DNA of 64,000 nt from Roseburia rectibacter. Lineage in GTDB: Bacteria > Bacillota > Clostridia > Lachnospirales > Lachnospiraceae. Shown piece after piece: positions 34,815 through 43,658 of the stretch. Below the pieces are notes generated by a model. It saw only the letters and a list, made by a program, of their open reading frames with translations, made no database searches and was not told where the DNA came from. Both the position numbers and the translations under genes were made by a program. Every line of letters starts with the position of its first letter. Position 1 is the stretch's first letter. The stretch covers positions 422,501 through 486,500 of the forward strand of contig NZ_CP092473.1 of the NCBI RefSeq assembly GCF_014287515.2. The letters are read 5' to 3'.

Positions 34815-35540
34815 ATGAGAATTATTAAAGTGAAAAACTATGATGAGGTTTCTGTAAAGACAGCAAATTTGATTTTAGGACAGGTAAATTTAAAACCGGA
34901 TGCGGTTTTAGGACTTGCTACCGGCGGTTCACCGGTAGGTGCATATCAAAAAATCGTGGAAGCATACAATAGGGGGGAAGTTGATTTTTCACAGATCACA
35001 ACGATCAATCTCGATGAGTACAGAGGAATCAAAAGAAACCACGAACAGAGCTACTGGAGTTTTATGCAGGAAAATCTGTTTAAACATGTAAATGTAAGGG
35101 AAGACCACATTTTCATTCCAAACGGAGAAAATCTTAACAGTGAGGAAGTCTGCAGGGAATATGACAAGATCATCGAAATTGCCGGTGGTATTGATATGCA
35201 GCTTCTTGGAATTGGCCTGGACGGACATATCGGTTTTAACGAACCGGCGGATCATTTTGAAAAAAATACACACTGTGTGGAACTGACGGAGAGCACGATC
35301 GAGGCAAACAAGAGATTTTTTGAGAGTAAGGATGAAGTTCCGCGTCAGGCATATACCATGGGCATCCTGCCAATCGTACAGGCAAAGAAAGTCATCATGA
35401 TCGCAAATGGGAAAAATAAGGCGGATATCATCAAAAAAGCATTTACCGGACCGGTCACACCGGAAGTCCCGGCATCCATTCTGCAGATGCATCCGGATTT
35501 CACACTGATCGCAGATGAAGAAGCGCTTACTGAGATCTAA
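34815..35540 (+). CDS. nagB: Glucosamine-6-phosphate deaminase
   Basis: A 241-residue enzyme converting glucosamine-6-phosphate to fructose-6-phosphate and ammonia. Visible motifs are GLATGGSPVGAYQ (phosphate binding), TINLDEYRG with the catalytic Asp, and GIGLDGHIGFNEP with the catalytic His. The length is normal. The chosen start (MRIIKVKN) follows GGGAGG 10 nt upstream. It lies between the kinase fusion and nagA, completing GlcNAc catabolism. Confidence 0.96.
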   Translation: MRIIKVKNYDEVSVKTANLILGQVNLKPDAVLGLATGGSPVGAYQKIVEAYNRGEVDFSQITTINLDEYRGIKRNHEQSYWSFMQENLFKHVNVREDHIFIPNGENLNSEEVCREYDKIIEIAGGIDMQLLGIGLDGHIGFNEPADHFEKNTHCVELTESTIEANKRFFESKDEVPRQAYTMGILPIVQAKKVIMIANGKNKADIIKKAFTGPVTPEVPASILQMHPDFTLIADEEALTEI

Positions 35541-35640
35541 AAGAAGCGGCGGAATGGAGATTAGTGTGAAAAATACATTTTTCACATGCAAGATTTAACT
35601 TGTGATGCGCTTAAAAGCAGCGCAGGAATGGAGATTAATT
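35541..35640 (+). repeat. Dispersed leader element, copy C
   Basis: GGAATGGAGATTAGTGTGAA leads into hairpin 1 (TGTGAAAAATACATTTTTCA). Hairpin 2 is eroded to AGATTTAACTTG. Hairpin 3 (ATGCGCTTAAAAGCAGCGCA) is followed by GGAATGGAGATTA and the nagA start. The copy begins right after the nagB stop, so it separates two genes of one pathway. Confidence 0.8.
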
Positions 35641-36783
35641 ATGATCATCAAAAATGCAATGGTTTATACATCAGACCACAGGTTTGAAAAGAAGGATATC
35701 AGAATTAAAGACGAGCGCATTGCAGAGATTGCAGAGCATGGTGCACTGGAAGCCACAGAGGAGGATGTGGTTGATGGAGCGGAAATGTATGCAATACCGG
35801 GACTTGTGGATATCCATTTCCATGGAGCGGTAGGTTATGATTTTTGTCAGGCATCGAAAGAGGAATTGTTAAAAATAGCGGAGTATGAAGCAAAAAACGG
35901 TGTTCTTGCAATCTGTCCGGCAACCATGTCTTATAATGAAGAAATTTTAGGACATATCATGGATAAGGCAGCGGACTATCAGGAAGATACGGGAGCAGAT
36001 TTAGTCGGCATCAATATGGAAGGACCATTTATCAATATAAAAAAAGCCGGTGCACAGAACCCGGAATACATCATGCCGGCGGATAAAGAAATGTTTCTGC
36101 GTCTGCAGGAAAGAAGCGGCGGACTGATCAGGCTGGTAGACATCGCACCGGAGGGAGAGGGCGCCATGGAATTTATTGAGCAGTGCCATGACAAAGTAAA
36201 AATCTCCATTGCACATACCTGTTGTGATTATGATACGGCGTGTAAGGCATTAAAAAAAGGTGCAAGCCACATGACACACCTCTATAATGCCATGCCTGGA
36301 ATCAATCACAGGGAACCGGGACCAGTCATAGCGGCACTTGAGGCGGGGGCAGAGGTGGAGCTGATCGCAGACGGCATCCATATCCATCCGGCGATGGTGA
36401 GAACCACATTCCGCATCTTCGGGGCAGATAAAGTGATACTGATTTCTGACAGCATGGAAGCAACAGGACTTTTAGACGGAGATTACCAGCTTGGTGGACA
36501 GGATGTGACCGTAAAAGGGAAAAAAGCAGTCCTGACAAAAGATCCGGGTGTCATTGCGGGCAGTGTCACAAATCTGTTTGACTGCATGAAAAACTGTGTG
36601 CAGAACATGGGAATCCCACTTGAAGTGGCAGTGTTAGCGGCAACGGAAAATCCGGCAGGAGCCATTGGTGTGGAGGAAGATTATGGTAAGATCGCAGTTG
36701 GCAATTATGGAAATGTGCTGTTGCTGGATCAGAAATTAAACATCAGAAATATCATTCAAAAAGGTAGAATAATGTCAATATAA
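35641..36783 (+). CDS. nagA: N-acetylglucosamine-6-phosphate deacetylase
   Basis: A 380-residue amidohydrolase making glucosamine-6-phosphate and acetate. Metal and substrate motifs are in order: VDIHFHGAVGYDF, GINMEGPFIN, ISIAHTCCDYDTA, MTHLYNAMPGINHREPG, LIADGIHIHP and LISDSMEATGL with the catalytic Asp. The start is the ATG behind the repeat-borne GGAATGGAG; a frame extension 39 nt upstream lies inside the repeat. It works with NagB and the HTH-kinase. Confidence 0.96.
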   Translation: MIIKNAMVYTSDHRFEKKDIRIKDERIAEIAEHGALEATEEDVVDGAEMYAIPGLVDIHFHGAVGYDFCQASKEELLKIAEYEAKNGVLAICPATMSYNEEILGHIMDKAADYQEDTGADLVGINMEGPFINIKKAGAQNPEYIMPADKEMFLRLQERSGGLIRLVDIAPEGEGAMEFIEQCHDKVKISIAHTCCDYDTACKALKKGASHMTHLYNAMPGINHREPGPVIAALEAGAEVELIADGIHIHPAMVRTTFRIFGADKVILISDSMEATGLLDGDYQLGGQDVTVKGKKAVLTKDPGVIAGSVTNLFDCMKNCVQNMGIPLEVAVLAATENPAGAIGVEEDYGKIAVGNYGNVLLLDQKLNIRNIIQKGRIMSI

Positions 36784-36857
36784 AGAATATAAATATGGTA
36801 AAAAGTGCATGATTTTTACATTTTTTTAGTAATTTTTCGTGATATTCGGGCAGAGTC

Positions 36858-36915
36858 TTGAACTTGCAGATATTTAATAGTATAATCACTTAAGCTAAAA
36901 AAATTTTAAGTGATT
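36858..36915 (+). promoter_or_regulatory. pgi promoter and leader hairpin
   Basis: TTGAAC (36858-36863), 17 nt, TATAAT (36881-36886). Starting at the -10 and covering the expected transcript start is AATCACTTAA, pairing with TTAAGTGATT (36906-36915). The inverted repeat could be an operator or a 5' stabilising stem. Confidence 0.7.
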
Positions 36916-36988
36916 AAAAATTTATTTACAGATGAAAATGCGTGTTTTTATGGAAAGCACATTTTCTCTGAAAAACAAGGAGGACATT

Positions 36989-38569
36989 ATGATTACCTGG
37001 AACAACTTAGATACCCTTGATTCTTATAAGGAACTTTCAAAGGCTTCCCGTGTAAACCTTGCAGAAGTAATGTCAGGCGAGAACGGTGCAGAGCGTGTAA
37101 AAAATTACAGCATTCCTATGGCGGAGGGCTTTTCTTACAATTATGCAGCAAAAGCTGTTGATGATGACGTGCTTGATGCACTCGTAAAACTTGCAAAAGA
37201 GGCACAGCTTGCAGAGAAGTTTAAGGCTCTCTACAATGGAGAAGTTGTAAATACCGGTGAAAAACGTCTGGTACTTCATCATATGACACGTGGACAGCTC
37301 GGTGATGCTGTAAACGCTGATGGCGTGGACAAACGTGCTTTTTATGTAGAGCAGCAGAACAGAATCGCTGATTTTGCAAACAAAGTACATGCAGGTGAGA
37401 TCACCAATGCAGCAGGTGAGAAGTTTACAACAGTTGTTCAGATCGGTATCGGTGGCAGTGACCTCGGTCCTCGCGCAATGTATCTTGCATTAGAAAACTG
37501 GGCAAAGAAAAATAATACTTTTAAAATGGAAGCAAAATTCATCAGCAATGTTGATCCGGATGATGCAGCAGCAGTTTTAAATTCCATCGATGTGGCTCAT
37601 TCTATCTTCGTACTGGTTTCTAAATCAGGTACCACACTTGAAACACTGACAAATGAATCTTTTGTAAAAGACGCATTAAAGAAAGCAGGACTTGATGCTT
37701 CGAAACACATGATCGCAGTTACCAGTGAGACATCTCCACTGGCAAAGAGCGATGATTATCTGGCAGCTTTCTTTATGGATGATTATATCGGCGGACGTTT
37801 CTCTTCCACATCTGCAGTCGGCGGTGCTGTTTTATCACTTGCATTCGGACCGGAAGTATTTGCACAGTTCTTAGAGGGTGCAGCCGCTGAGGATAAACTT
37901 TCTGCAAATGAAGACGTATTAAAGAACCCGGAGATGCTCGATGCTTTGATCGGTGTATATGAGCGTAACGTATTAGGTTATCCTTGCACCGCAGTATTGC
38001 CATATTCCCAGGCATTAAACCGTTTCCCGGCACATTTACAGCAGCTTGACATGGAGTCAAACGGTAAATCTGTAAACCGTTTCGGTGAACCTGTAAACTA
38101 TCCGACAGGTCCGGTAATCTTTGGTGAGCCGGGAACCAACGGACAGCATTCTTTCTATCAGTTATTACATCAGGGAACAGATATTGTTCCGTTACAGTTT
38201 GTTGGATTTAAAAATAACCAGATCGGAACTGATGTTGTGATCCAGGACAGCACAAGCCAGCAGAAACTCTGTGCAAACGTTGCAGCACAGATCGTTGCAT
38301 TTGCATGTGGTAAATCTGATGAAAACCGCAACAAGAATTTTGAGGGCGGACGTCCATCCAGTATCATCATTGGTGATCAGGTAAATCCTGGTTCCCTCGG
38401 TGCATTATTGGCACATTTTGAGAACAAGATCATGTTCCAGGGATTCTTATGGAATGTAAACAGCTTCGACCAGGAAGGTGTTCAGCTTGGTAAAGTCCTT
38501 GCAAAACGTGTTCTTGCACATGAGACAGACGGTGCACTGAAAGTATTTAGTGATCTGCTGAATATCTAG
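36989..38569 (+). CDS. pgi: Glucose-6-phosphate isomerase
   Basis: A 526-residue glycolytic enzyme interconverting glucose-6-phosphate and fructose-6-phosphate. The motifs GIGGSDLGPRAMYLALE, VSKSGTTLETLTNE, GGRFSSTSAVGG and GALLAHFENKIMFQGFLWN are complete. The start MITWNN follows AAGGAGG; an upstream in-frame ATG is not preceded by a site. It is a single gene with its own promoter and a repeat-plus-terminator tail. Confidence 0.96.
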   Translation: MITWNNLDTLDSYKELSKASRVNLAEVMSGENGAERVKNYSIPMAEGFSYNYAAKAVDDDVLDALVKLAKEAQLAEKFKALYNGEVVNTGEKRLVLHHMTRGQLGDAVNADGVDKRAFYVEQQNRIADFANKVHAGEITNAAGEKFTTVVQIGIGGSDLGPRAMYLALENWAKKNNTFKMEAKFISNVDPDDAAAVLNSIDVAHSIFVLVSKSGTTLETLTNESFVKDALKKAGLDASKHMIAVTSETSPLAKSDDYLAAFFMDDYIGGRFSSTSAVGGAVLSLAFGPEVFAQFLEGAAAEDKLSANEDVLKNPEMLDALIGVYERNVLGYPCTAVLPYSQALNRFPAHLQQLDMESNGKSVNRFGEPVNYPTGPVIFGEPGTNGQHSFYQLLHQGTDIVPLQFVGFKNNQIGTDVVIQDSTSQQKLCANVAAQIVAFACGKSDENRNKNFEGGRPSSIIIGDQVNPGSLGALLAHFENKIMFQGFLWNVNSFDQEGVQLGKVLAKRVLAHETDGALKVFSDLLNI

Positions 38570-38595
38570 TAGATACGGATGATGGTGTAAACTTG

Positions 38596-38697
38596 GGATT
38601 CTATGTAATTTAGGATTACATGTAATTTAGGCTTACATATAATTTGGGATTACATGTAATTTGAGATTACATGTAATTTGAGATTACATGCAGTTTG
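38596..38697 (+). repeat. Six tandem 17-bp repeats with palindromic core
   Basis: Units start at 38596, 38613, 38630, 38647, 38664 and 38681, consensus GGATTACATGTAATTTG. Three units (2, 4 and 5) contain the perfect palindrome ATTACATGTAAT; the outer and third units carry one to three changes. The array lies 27 nt after the pgi stop and before its terminator, so it is transcribed as 3' UTR. Confidence 0.9.
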
Positions 38698-38724
38698 TCA
38701 GTGAATACAATTTCAGATGAAGTA

Positions 38725-38780
38725 AAAATGCTCTTTTCTAAGCAGGCGGGTAAATGTCTCTCAGAAGAGGGCATTTTTTG
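38725..38780 (+). terminator. Rho-independent terminator of pgi
   Basis: AAAATGCTCTTTTCT pairs with AGAAGAGGGCATTTTTT across a 23-nt loop. Confidence 0.8.
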
Positions 38781-38819
38781 TGTTGTGGGATTTTTTATAA
38801 TGCGCAAAGCAATCAGGCA

Positions 38820-38848
38820 TTGAATTGTTCCAATCCAGCAATTATAAT
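38820..38848 (+). promoter_or_regulatory. Sigma-A promoter for the RsmH paralogue
   Basis: TTGAAT, 17 nt, TATAAT, about 97 nt before the start codon. Confidence 0.65.
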
Positions 38849-38944
38849 GAAAGACATTAGTTGCTGATGGAAAAGGATGGTTTTGAGATCATCATAAGAA
38901 ATATTTTTTTGAAACCATGATTTGGAAACAGAAAGGACAGACAT

Positions 38945-39997
38945 ATGGAACAGGAACAGCAGACACCGCACAAGAGGCGTGTACGTTACAAGGGAAAATA
39001 CCCCAAGAAGTTTGAAGAGAAATATAAAGAACTTCAGCCGGAAAAATATCAGGATACGATCGAACATGTCATCAAAAAGGGAAATACGCCGGCAGGAATG
39101 CATATTTCCATTATGGTGCAGGAAATCCTTGATACCTTAAAGATCCAGCCGGGCGAGACCGGTTTTGATGCTACGTTAGGATATGGAGGGCATACAAAAG
39201 CAATGCTTGCCTGTCTGAACGGACAGGGGCATATCTATGCAACCGATGTTGACCCGGAGGAGTCCGCCAAGACGAAAAAGAGACTGGAAGAACTCGGGTA
39301 CGGAGAGGATATCCTGACGATCCGGCTGCAGAATTTCTGTACGATCGATGAGATCGCAAAAGAAGTCGGCGGTTTTGATTTCATTTTAGCGGATCTGGGT
39401 GTATCTTCCATGCAGATCGACAATCCAAAGCGTGGATTTTCATTTAAGGTGGATGGCCCACTTGACCTGCGCTTAAATCAGGAAGCAGGAATCAGCGCGG
39501 CAGAACGTCTTGATACCATCACAAGGGAGGAACTTGCCGGAATGCTCTATGAAAATTCCGATGAACCTTACTGTGAGGAGCTTGCGAAGGCGATCACCGA
39601 CGAGATACGAAAAGGCAACCGGATCGACACGACGACAAAATTGCGCGAAGTGATTGAAAAAACACTGGATTTTCTGCCGGAAAAAGAAAAAAAAGACACG
39701 ATCAAAAAGACCTGTCAGCGTACATTTCAGGCACTCCGCATCGATGTGAACCGTGAGTTTGAGGTCTTATATGAATTCATGGAAAAACTGCCAGACGCCT
39801 TAAAACCAGGTGGACGTGTGGCGATCCTCACGTTTCATTCCGGGGAGGATAAACTGGTCAAAAAAGCATTAAAAGAAGGCTATCGGGCAGGAATTTATGC
39901 AGATTATTCAAAAGATGTTGTAAGACCGAGTGCACAGGAATGTGCACAGAATGGAAGAGCGCGGTCTACGAAGATGCGCTGGGCAGTCCGGGCATAG
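38945..39997 (+). CDS. RsmH-like 16S rRNA (cytosine-N4) methyltransferase, orphan copy
   Basis: A 350-residue SAM-dependent methyltransferase of the MraW/RsmH family. SAM-binding and family motifs are FDATLGYGGHTKAML, YATDVDPEE, FDFILADLGVSSMQIDNP, RGFSFKVDGPLDLRLN and RTFQALRIDVNREFE. The first ~40 residues are a basic extension absent from standard RsmH. True rsmH normally heads the mraZ-rsmH-ftsL division cluster; none of those genes is here. It may therefore be a second, diverged paralogue. Whether it acts on C1402 is unknown. Confidence 0.88.
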   Translation: MEQEQQTPHKRRVRYKGKYPKKFEEKYKELQPEKYQDTIEHVIKKGNTPAGMHISIMVQEILDTLKIQPGETGFDATLGYGGHTKAMLACLNGQGHIYATDVDPEESAKTKKRLEELGYGEDILTIRLQNFCTIDEIAKEVGGFDFILADLGVSSMQIDNPKRGFSFKVDGPLDLRLNQEAGISAAERLDTITREELAGMLYENSDEPYCEELAKAITDEIRKGNRIDTTTKLREVIEKTLDFLPEKEKKDTIKKTCQRTFQALRIDVNREFEVLYEFMEKLPDALKPGGRVAILTFHSGEDKLVKKALKEGYRAGIYADYSKDVVRPSAQECAQNGRARSTKMRWAVRA

Positions 39998-40087
39998 AAG
40001 ATTTATTGGTGCTGATATGGTATCATGGATTGAAATAAAAAATGAATGCTCAGATCATGTCAATTACAAACTGGCATGGTTGAAAAA

Positions 40088-40127
40088 GAAAAAACTGGAT
40101 GTTTTCGCGCATCCAGTTTTTTCTTAT
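40088..40127 (+). terminator. Rho-independent terminator after the RsmH paralogue
   Basis: AAAAAACTGGATG and CATCCAGTTTTTTC form a 13-bp stem with a 7-nt loop. The A-rich 5' arm allows function in both directions. Confidence 0.9.
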
Positions 40128-40228
40128 ACTTCATAACATCAGGATCCGGAAAAAAATTGATACAGAGTAACTGTTTGAAAAACTGCGCAGAAATCAAACT
40201 GGTTGTCTGAAAAAGGAGAAAGTTAGTT

Positions 40229-41119
40229 ATGAGTAATATAAATAATACAAAAGAGCAGTATGAATTAAATCGTGAACTGGCACAGATGTTAAAGGGTGGT
40301 GTCATCATGGATGTCACAAATGCCGGGCAGGCAAAGATCGCAGAGGCGGCAGGAGCATGTGCGGTTATGGCATTAGAGCGGATCCCGGCGGATATCAGAG
40401 CAGCGGGCGGCGTGGCAAGAATGAGTGATCCGAAGCTGATCAAAGAGATCCAGGGTGCAGTTTCCATTCCGGTTATGGCAAAATGCCGAATCGGTCATTT
40501 TGCGGAGGCACAGATCTTACAGGCATTAGAAATCGACTACATCGACGAGAGTGAAGTGCTTTCTCCGGCAGATGATGTTTACCACATTGACAAGACAAAA
40601 TTTCAGGTGCCGTTTGTCTGCGGAGCAAAAAATTTAGGCGAGGCACTCAGAAGAATCGCTGAGGGCGCAGCGATGATCCGTACCAAAGGGGAGCCGGGAA
40701 CCGGTGATGTGGTTCAGGCGGTACATCATATGAGACTGATCAACTCCGAGATCGCGGCAGTTGCGGCAAAGCGTGAGGATGAACTTTTTGAGGCGGCAAA
40801 ACAGCTTCAGGTTCCATATGATCTTGTAAAATATGTGCATGACCACAAAAAACTTCCGGTTGTAAACTTTGCGGCAGGCGGTGTGGCAACTCCGGCAGAT
40901 GCAGCATTGATGATGCAGCTTGGTGCCGAGGGCGTATTTGTAGGTTCGGGTATTTTTAAATCCGGCAATCCGGCAAAACGTGCAGCAGCAATCGTACAGG
41001 CAGTGACCAATTACAATGATGCAAAACTGATTGCAGAGTTATCTGAAGATTTAGGAGAAGCGATGGTTGGCATCAACGAGGATGAGATACAGCTGCTTAT
41101 GGCAGAGCGTGGGAAATAA
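40229..41119 (+). CDS. pdxS: Pyridoxal 5'-phosphate synthase subunit PdxS
   Basis: A 296-residue TIM-barrel synthase that makes PLP from ribose-5-phosphate, glyceraldehyde-3-phosphate and ammonia. Key lysines lie in [13 protein letters not shown] and [31 protein letters not shown] and FVGSGIFKS bind phosphate. The length and sequence are typical. AAAAGGAGAAAG precedes the start. PdxT, its glutaminase partner, is the next gene. Confidence 0.97.
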   Translation: MSNINNTKEQYELNRELAQMLKGGVIMDVTNAGQAKIAEAAGACAVMALERIPADIRAAGGVARMSDPKLIKEIQGAVSIPVMAKCRIGHFAEAQILQALEIDYIDESEVLSPADDVYHIDKTKFQVPFVCGAKNLGEALRRIAEGAAMIRTKGEPGTGDVVQAVHHMRLINSEIAAVAAKREDELFEAAKQLQVPYDLVKYVHDHKKLPVVNFAAGGVATPADAALMMQLGAEGVFVGSGIFKSGNPAKRAAAIVQAVTNYNDAKLIAELSEDLGEAMVGINEDEIQLLMAERGK

Positions 41120-41229
41120 ATTGCTCAGAAATGGAGATAAGTGTGAAAAATAAGATTTTTCACACGCAGGATTTATGCTTACGCACAAACTTGAGATGCG
41201 CAAAAAACAGCGCAAGAATGGAGATTATC
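41120..41229 (+). repeat. Dispersed leader element, copy D
   Basis: GAAATGGAGATAAGTGTGAA leads into hairpin 1 (TGTGAAAAATAAGATTTTTCACA), then hairpin 2 (TTATGCTTACGCACAAAC), then hairpin 3 (ATGCGCAAAAAACAGCGCA) and AGAATGGAGATTATC before the pdxT ATG. It fills the whole gap between pdxS and pdxT. Confidence 0.8.
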
Positions 41230-41832
41230 ATGTCAGAAAAAGTATCAATCGGAATCCTTGCGGTGCAGGGCGCATTTGCGGAGCATCAGGCGATGCTTGA
41301 CGGGCTTGGTGCGGATACATTCCTGATCCGTCAGAAAAAGGATTTGGAAGAGGCTGTGCAGAATGGCAGACTGCAGGGGATCGTGCTTCCCGGAGGTGAA
41401 AGCACGGTACAGGGAAAACTGCTTAGAGACCTTGGCATGTCTGACCAGTTAAAAGAACTGATCGAAGCGGGTACACCGGTGCTTGCGACCTGCGCAGGGC
41501 TGATCCTTTTAGCAGAGCGTGTTTCCAACGATGACAGAGCGTATTTAAAAACCCTGCCGGTAAGCGTGAAACGCAACGCCTATGGTAGACAGCTCGGAAG
41601 CTTTGTCACGGATGCTGAGATCACACACGTTGGAACCTACCGGATGAATTTTATCCGTGCACCATACATTGATGAAATTTTAGATCCGCAGGTAGAGACA
41701 TTGGCGATAGTGGATGGCGATACGGTAGCAGTCCGCTACAAAAACCAGCTTGCGCTCAGTTTTCACCCGGAAGTGAGTGAAGATGCAAGGGTGCACGCGT
41801 ATTTCTTAAATGAAATCGTGCAGGGTGTATAA
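41230..41832 (+). CDS. pdxT: Pyridoxal 5'-phosphate synthase glutaminase subunit PdxT
   Basis: A 200-residue class I glutaminase giving ammonia to PdxS. Motifs: GILAVQGAFAEH, LPGGESTVQGKLL, the nucleophile Cys in VLATCAGLILLAERV, and the His-Glu pair in LSFHPEVSED. The start MSEKVS is placed after the repeat-borne AGAATGGAG; longer frames run through the repeat. Confidence 0.96.
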   Translation: MSEKVSIGILAVQGAFAEHQAMLDGLGADTFLIRQKKDLEEAVQNGRLQGIVLPGGESTVQGKLLRDLGMSDQLKELIEAGTPVLATCAGLILLAERVSNDDRAYLKTLPVSVKRNAYGRQLGSFVTDAEITHVGTYRMNFIRAPYIDEILDPQVETLAIVDGDTVAVRYKNQLALSFHPEVSEDARVHAYFLNEIVQGV

Positions 41833-42174
41833 GAAAGAAAAAATTGGCGAAGTGAACGGAAAATGAAAGAGATTCATCCATTTTTACCGAAGTCTAATGG
41901 AGATTTAGAAGAGAATGGGCGAAAGCGTTATAAGGGATGAAGCCAATAGCCCACGAAAATGAAAAAATCAGGGCGAAAACAGGAGAACAGAAGATGGTTT
42001 CGCCCGAAAAGACTGTGAAAATGTTAAAAAGAAAGAAGAAATGGGCGAAAGGGACTTGAACAAAGGAACTTTCGCCCATTATATATTGAGGATAATATCG
42101 GTGTAGAAATGGTAATTAGTGTGAAAGCGTTTTTTCATGAAAAACCACCGAAAGAAAGGAGAAAAAATGAACTG
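41833..42174 (+). other. Gene-free interval with GGGCGAAA inverted repeats
   Basis: GGGCGAAA occurs at 41917, 41971 and 42043, and its complement TTTCGCCC at 41998 and 42070. Two hairpins result: 41971-42005 (8-bp stem) and 42041-42079 (11-bp perfect stem ATGGGCGAAAG/CTTTCGCCCAT with a 17-nt loop). No T-run follows either, so these are not typical terminators. A short fragment of the dispersed leader element (ATTAGTGTGAAA) lies at 42104-42137. Confidence 0.7.
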
Positions 42175-42927
42175 ATGAGCAGCCTTCCCGTCCCGAAGGC
42201 GGTTGCAAAGATGGCGATCCCGAGTGTGATCAGCAGTCTGGTAACAGTTGTATACAACATGGCGGATACTTTTTTCGCCGGACAGACCGGCGATCCGCTG
42301 CAGGTGGCGGCAGTCAGCCTGACAAACCCGATCTTTATACTGTTTATGGCATTTGCCAACATGTTTGGAATGGGCGGCAGTGCGGCTGCATCCATGGCGA
42401 TGGGAGAGAAAAATGAAAAAAGAATGAAACAGGTATCCGCGTTTGTGACATATGCATCCCTGGTCGTCGGTGTAGCACTTGCAGTCATTTTAATGGTATT
42501 TATGACGCCAGTTTTAAATATGTTCGGAGCAAACGAGCAGACGTTTCTCTATGCAAAAGGATACACTTTTCACATTGCATACGGGGCGCCGTTTATCATC
42601 TGGTCGGCAGCGGCAAGCTTTGTTGTGCGCGCGGAGGGTGTAAGTAAGGAGGCAATGATCGGCAGTATGATCGGCACCGTCGCCAATATCGTGTCAGATC
42701 CGGTGTTGATCAGCGGTATGGGAATGGGAGCTGCGGGAGCCGCAGTTGCGACGACAATCGGAAATATTTTGGCAAGCATCTATTACCTGTGGTATTTTTT
42801 AAAGAAAAGTAAATATTTTTCCATTTCCATCCAATATTTTACCTGCAAAGACGGCATTTTGAGCGGAGTGTGTGACCAGCAACATATTGTCGGCTGTTTT
42901 ATGGATGAGAATCAGAAGATGGATTGA
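42175..42927 (+). pseudogene. MATE efflux transporter, N-terminal half only
   Basis: About 235 residues match the first six helices of a MATE transporter (VPKAVAKMAIPSVISSLVTV, YNMADTFFAGQTGDP, GAAGAAVATTIGNILASIYY). After KDGILSGVC the sequence leaves the family and stops 17 codons later. A complete protein would have about 450 residues, so the second half has been deleted. The start follows AAGGAG. No second half is found in the following 200 bp. Confidence 0.8.
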
Positions 42928-43120
42928 AAGACGGTAAGATCGGGCGTATAATAAAGGTGAACGAGCAATTTTGAAACCGACAGTTATGAAAATTAGTAGG
43001 ATGAATTTCGTATTTGTCGCATATTATCTCAACTGTAAAAATTGGCATATTGAATTGCAGATTTGCCGTATGATGAATCTTGGGTATAAAAGACCTATGG
43101 GGATGGAGGGGAGGAGCGTT

Positions 43121-43606
43121 ATGATCGGTGGCGTGGATGGATACAAATGGAATATCACAGATTTCTATGATAATAATTTAAATCAGCGGAATAATGTTAA
43201 TAATAAAGATGAACTGGGACAGAAAGGCGCAGTCGATAAATCTAAGACCACAGAGTGCCAGACCTGTAAAAACCGCAAATATGTTGATGGCTCTAACGAA
43301 GCGAATGTTTCCTTTAAAAATGCTGCGCATATTTCACCGGAAGCGGCATCTTCTGCTGTCCGGGCACATGAGGGGCAGCATGTTTCCAATGCGTATCACA
43401 AAGCTGCCACGCAAAACGGCGAAGTGGTATCTGCATCCGTCAGAGTCCAGACATCGGTCTGCCCGGAATGTGGCCGTTCTTATATTTCCGGTGGTGTGAC
43501 GGACACACAGATCAGATATTATAATGAGTCGAATCCATACCAGCAGGATTTAAAACAGACAGACGGAATTAAACTGCGTGGGGCAAACGTGGACGAGATT
43601 GGCTAG
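43121..43606 (+). CDS. Small HExxH protein with two CxxC pairs (SprA-like putative metalloprotease)
   Basis: A 161-residue protein starting after GGAGGGGAGGAG. An HEGQH motif (residues 83-87, in VRAHEGQHVSNAYHKAA) has the zinc-metallopeptidase pattern. One CxxC pair precedes it (ECQTCKNRKY, about 47-50) and another follows (SVCPECGRSY, about 112-115). The organisation resembles the SprA-related family, whose function is not settled. There is no signal peptide or membrane segment. The Cys pairs could form a zinc ribbon or redox site. Confidence 0.7.
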   Translation: MIGGVDGYKWNITDFYDNNLNQRNNVNNKDELGQKGAVDKSKTTECQTCKNRKYVDGSNEANVSFKNAAHISPEAASSAVRAHEGQHVSNAYHKAATQNGEVVSASVRVQTSVCPECGRSYISGGVTDTQIRYYNESNPYQQDLKQTDGIKLRGANVDEIG

Positions 43607-43658
43607 ATTTTTCGTACGAAAGCCCCGGCTTGAAAACAATATAAGAATGGAGAATTTT

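Noticed and set aside
35602..35640. N-terminal extension of NagA
   Set aside because: The 13 extra codons fall in the dispersed leader element; the ATG after GGAATGGAG matches the family start.
38596..38697. CRISPR array
   Set aside because: The 17-bp units are directly joined with no spacers, the repeats are too short, and no cas gene is in the window.
41131..41229. 33-residue N-terminal extension of PdxT
   Set aside because: It is translation of the leader element; PdxT proteins start at the position corresponding to 41230.
43036..43072. Sigma-28 promoter before the HExxH gene
   Set aside because: TAAA and GCCGTATG are present but 25 nt apart instead of 15.
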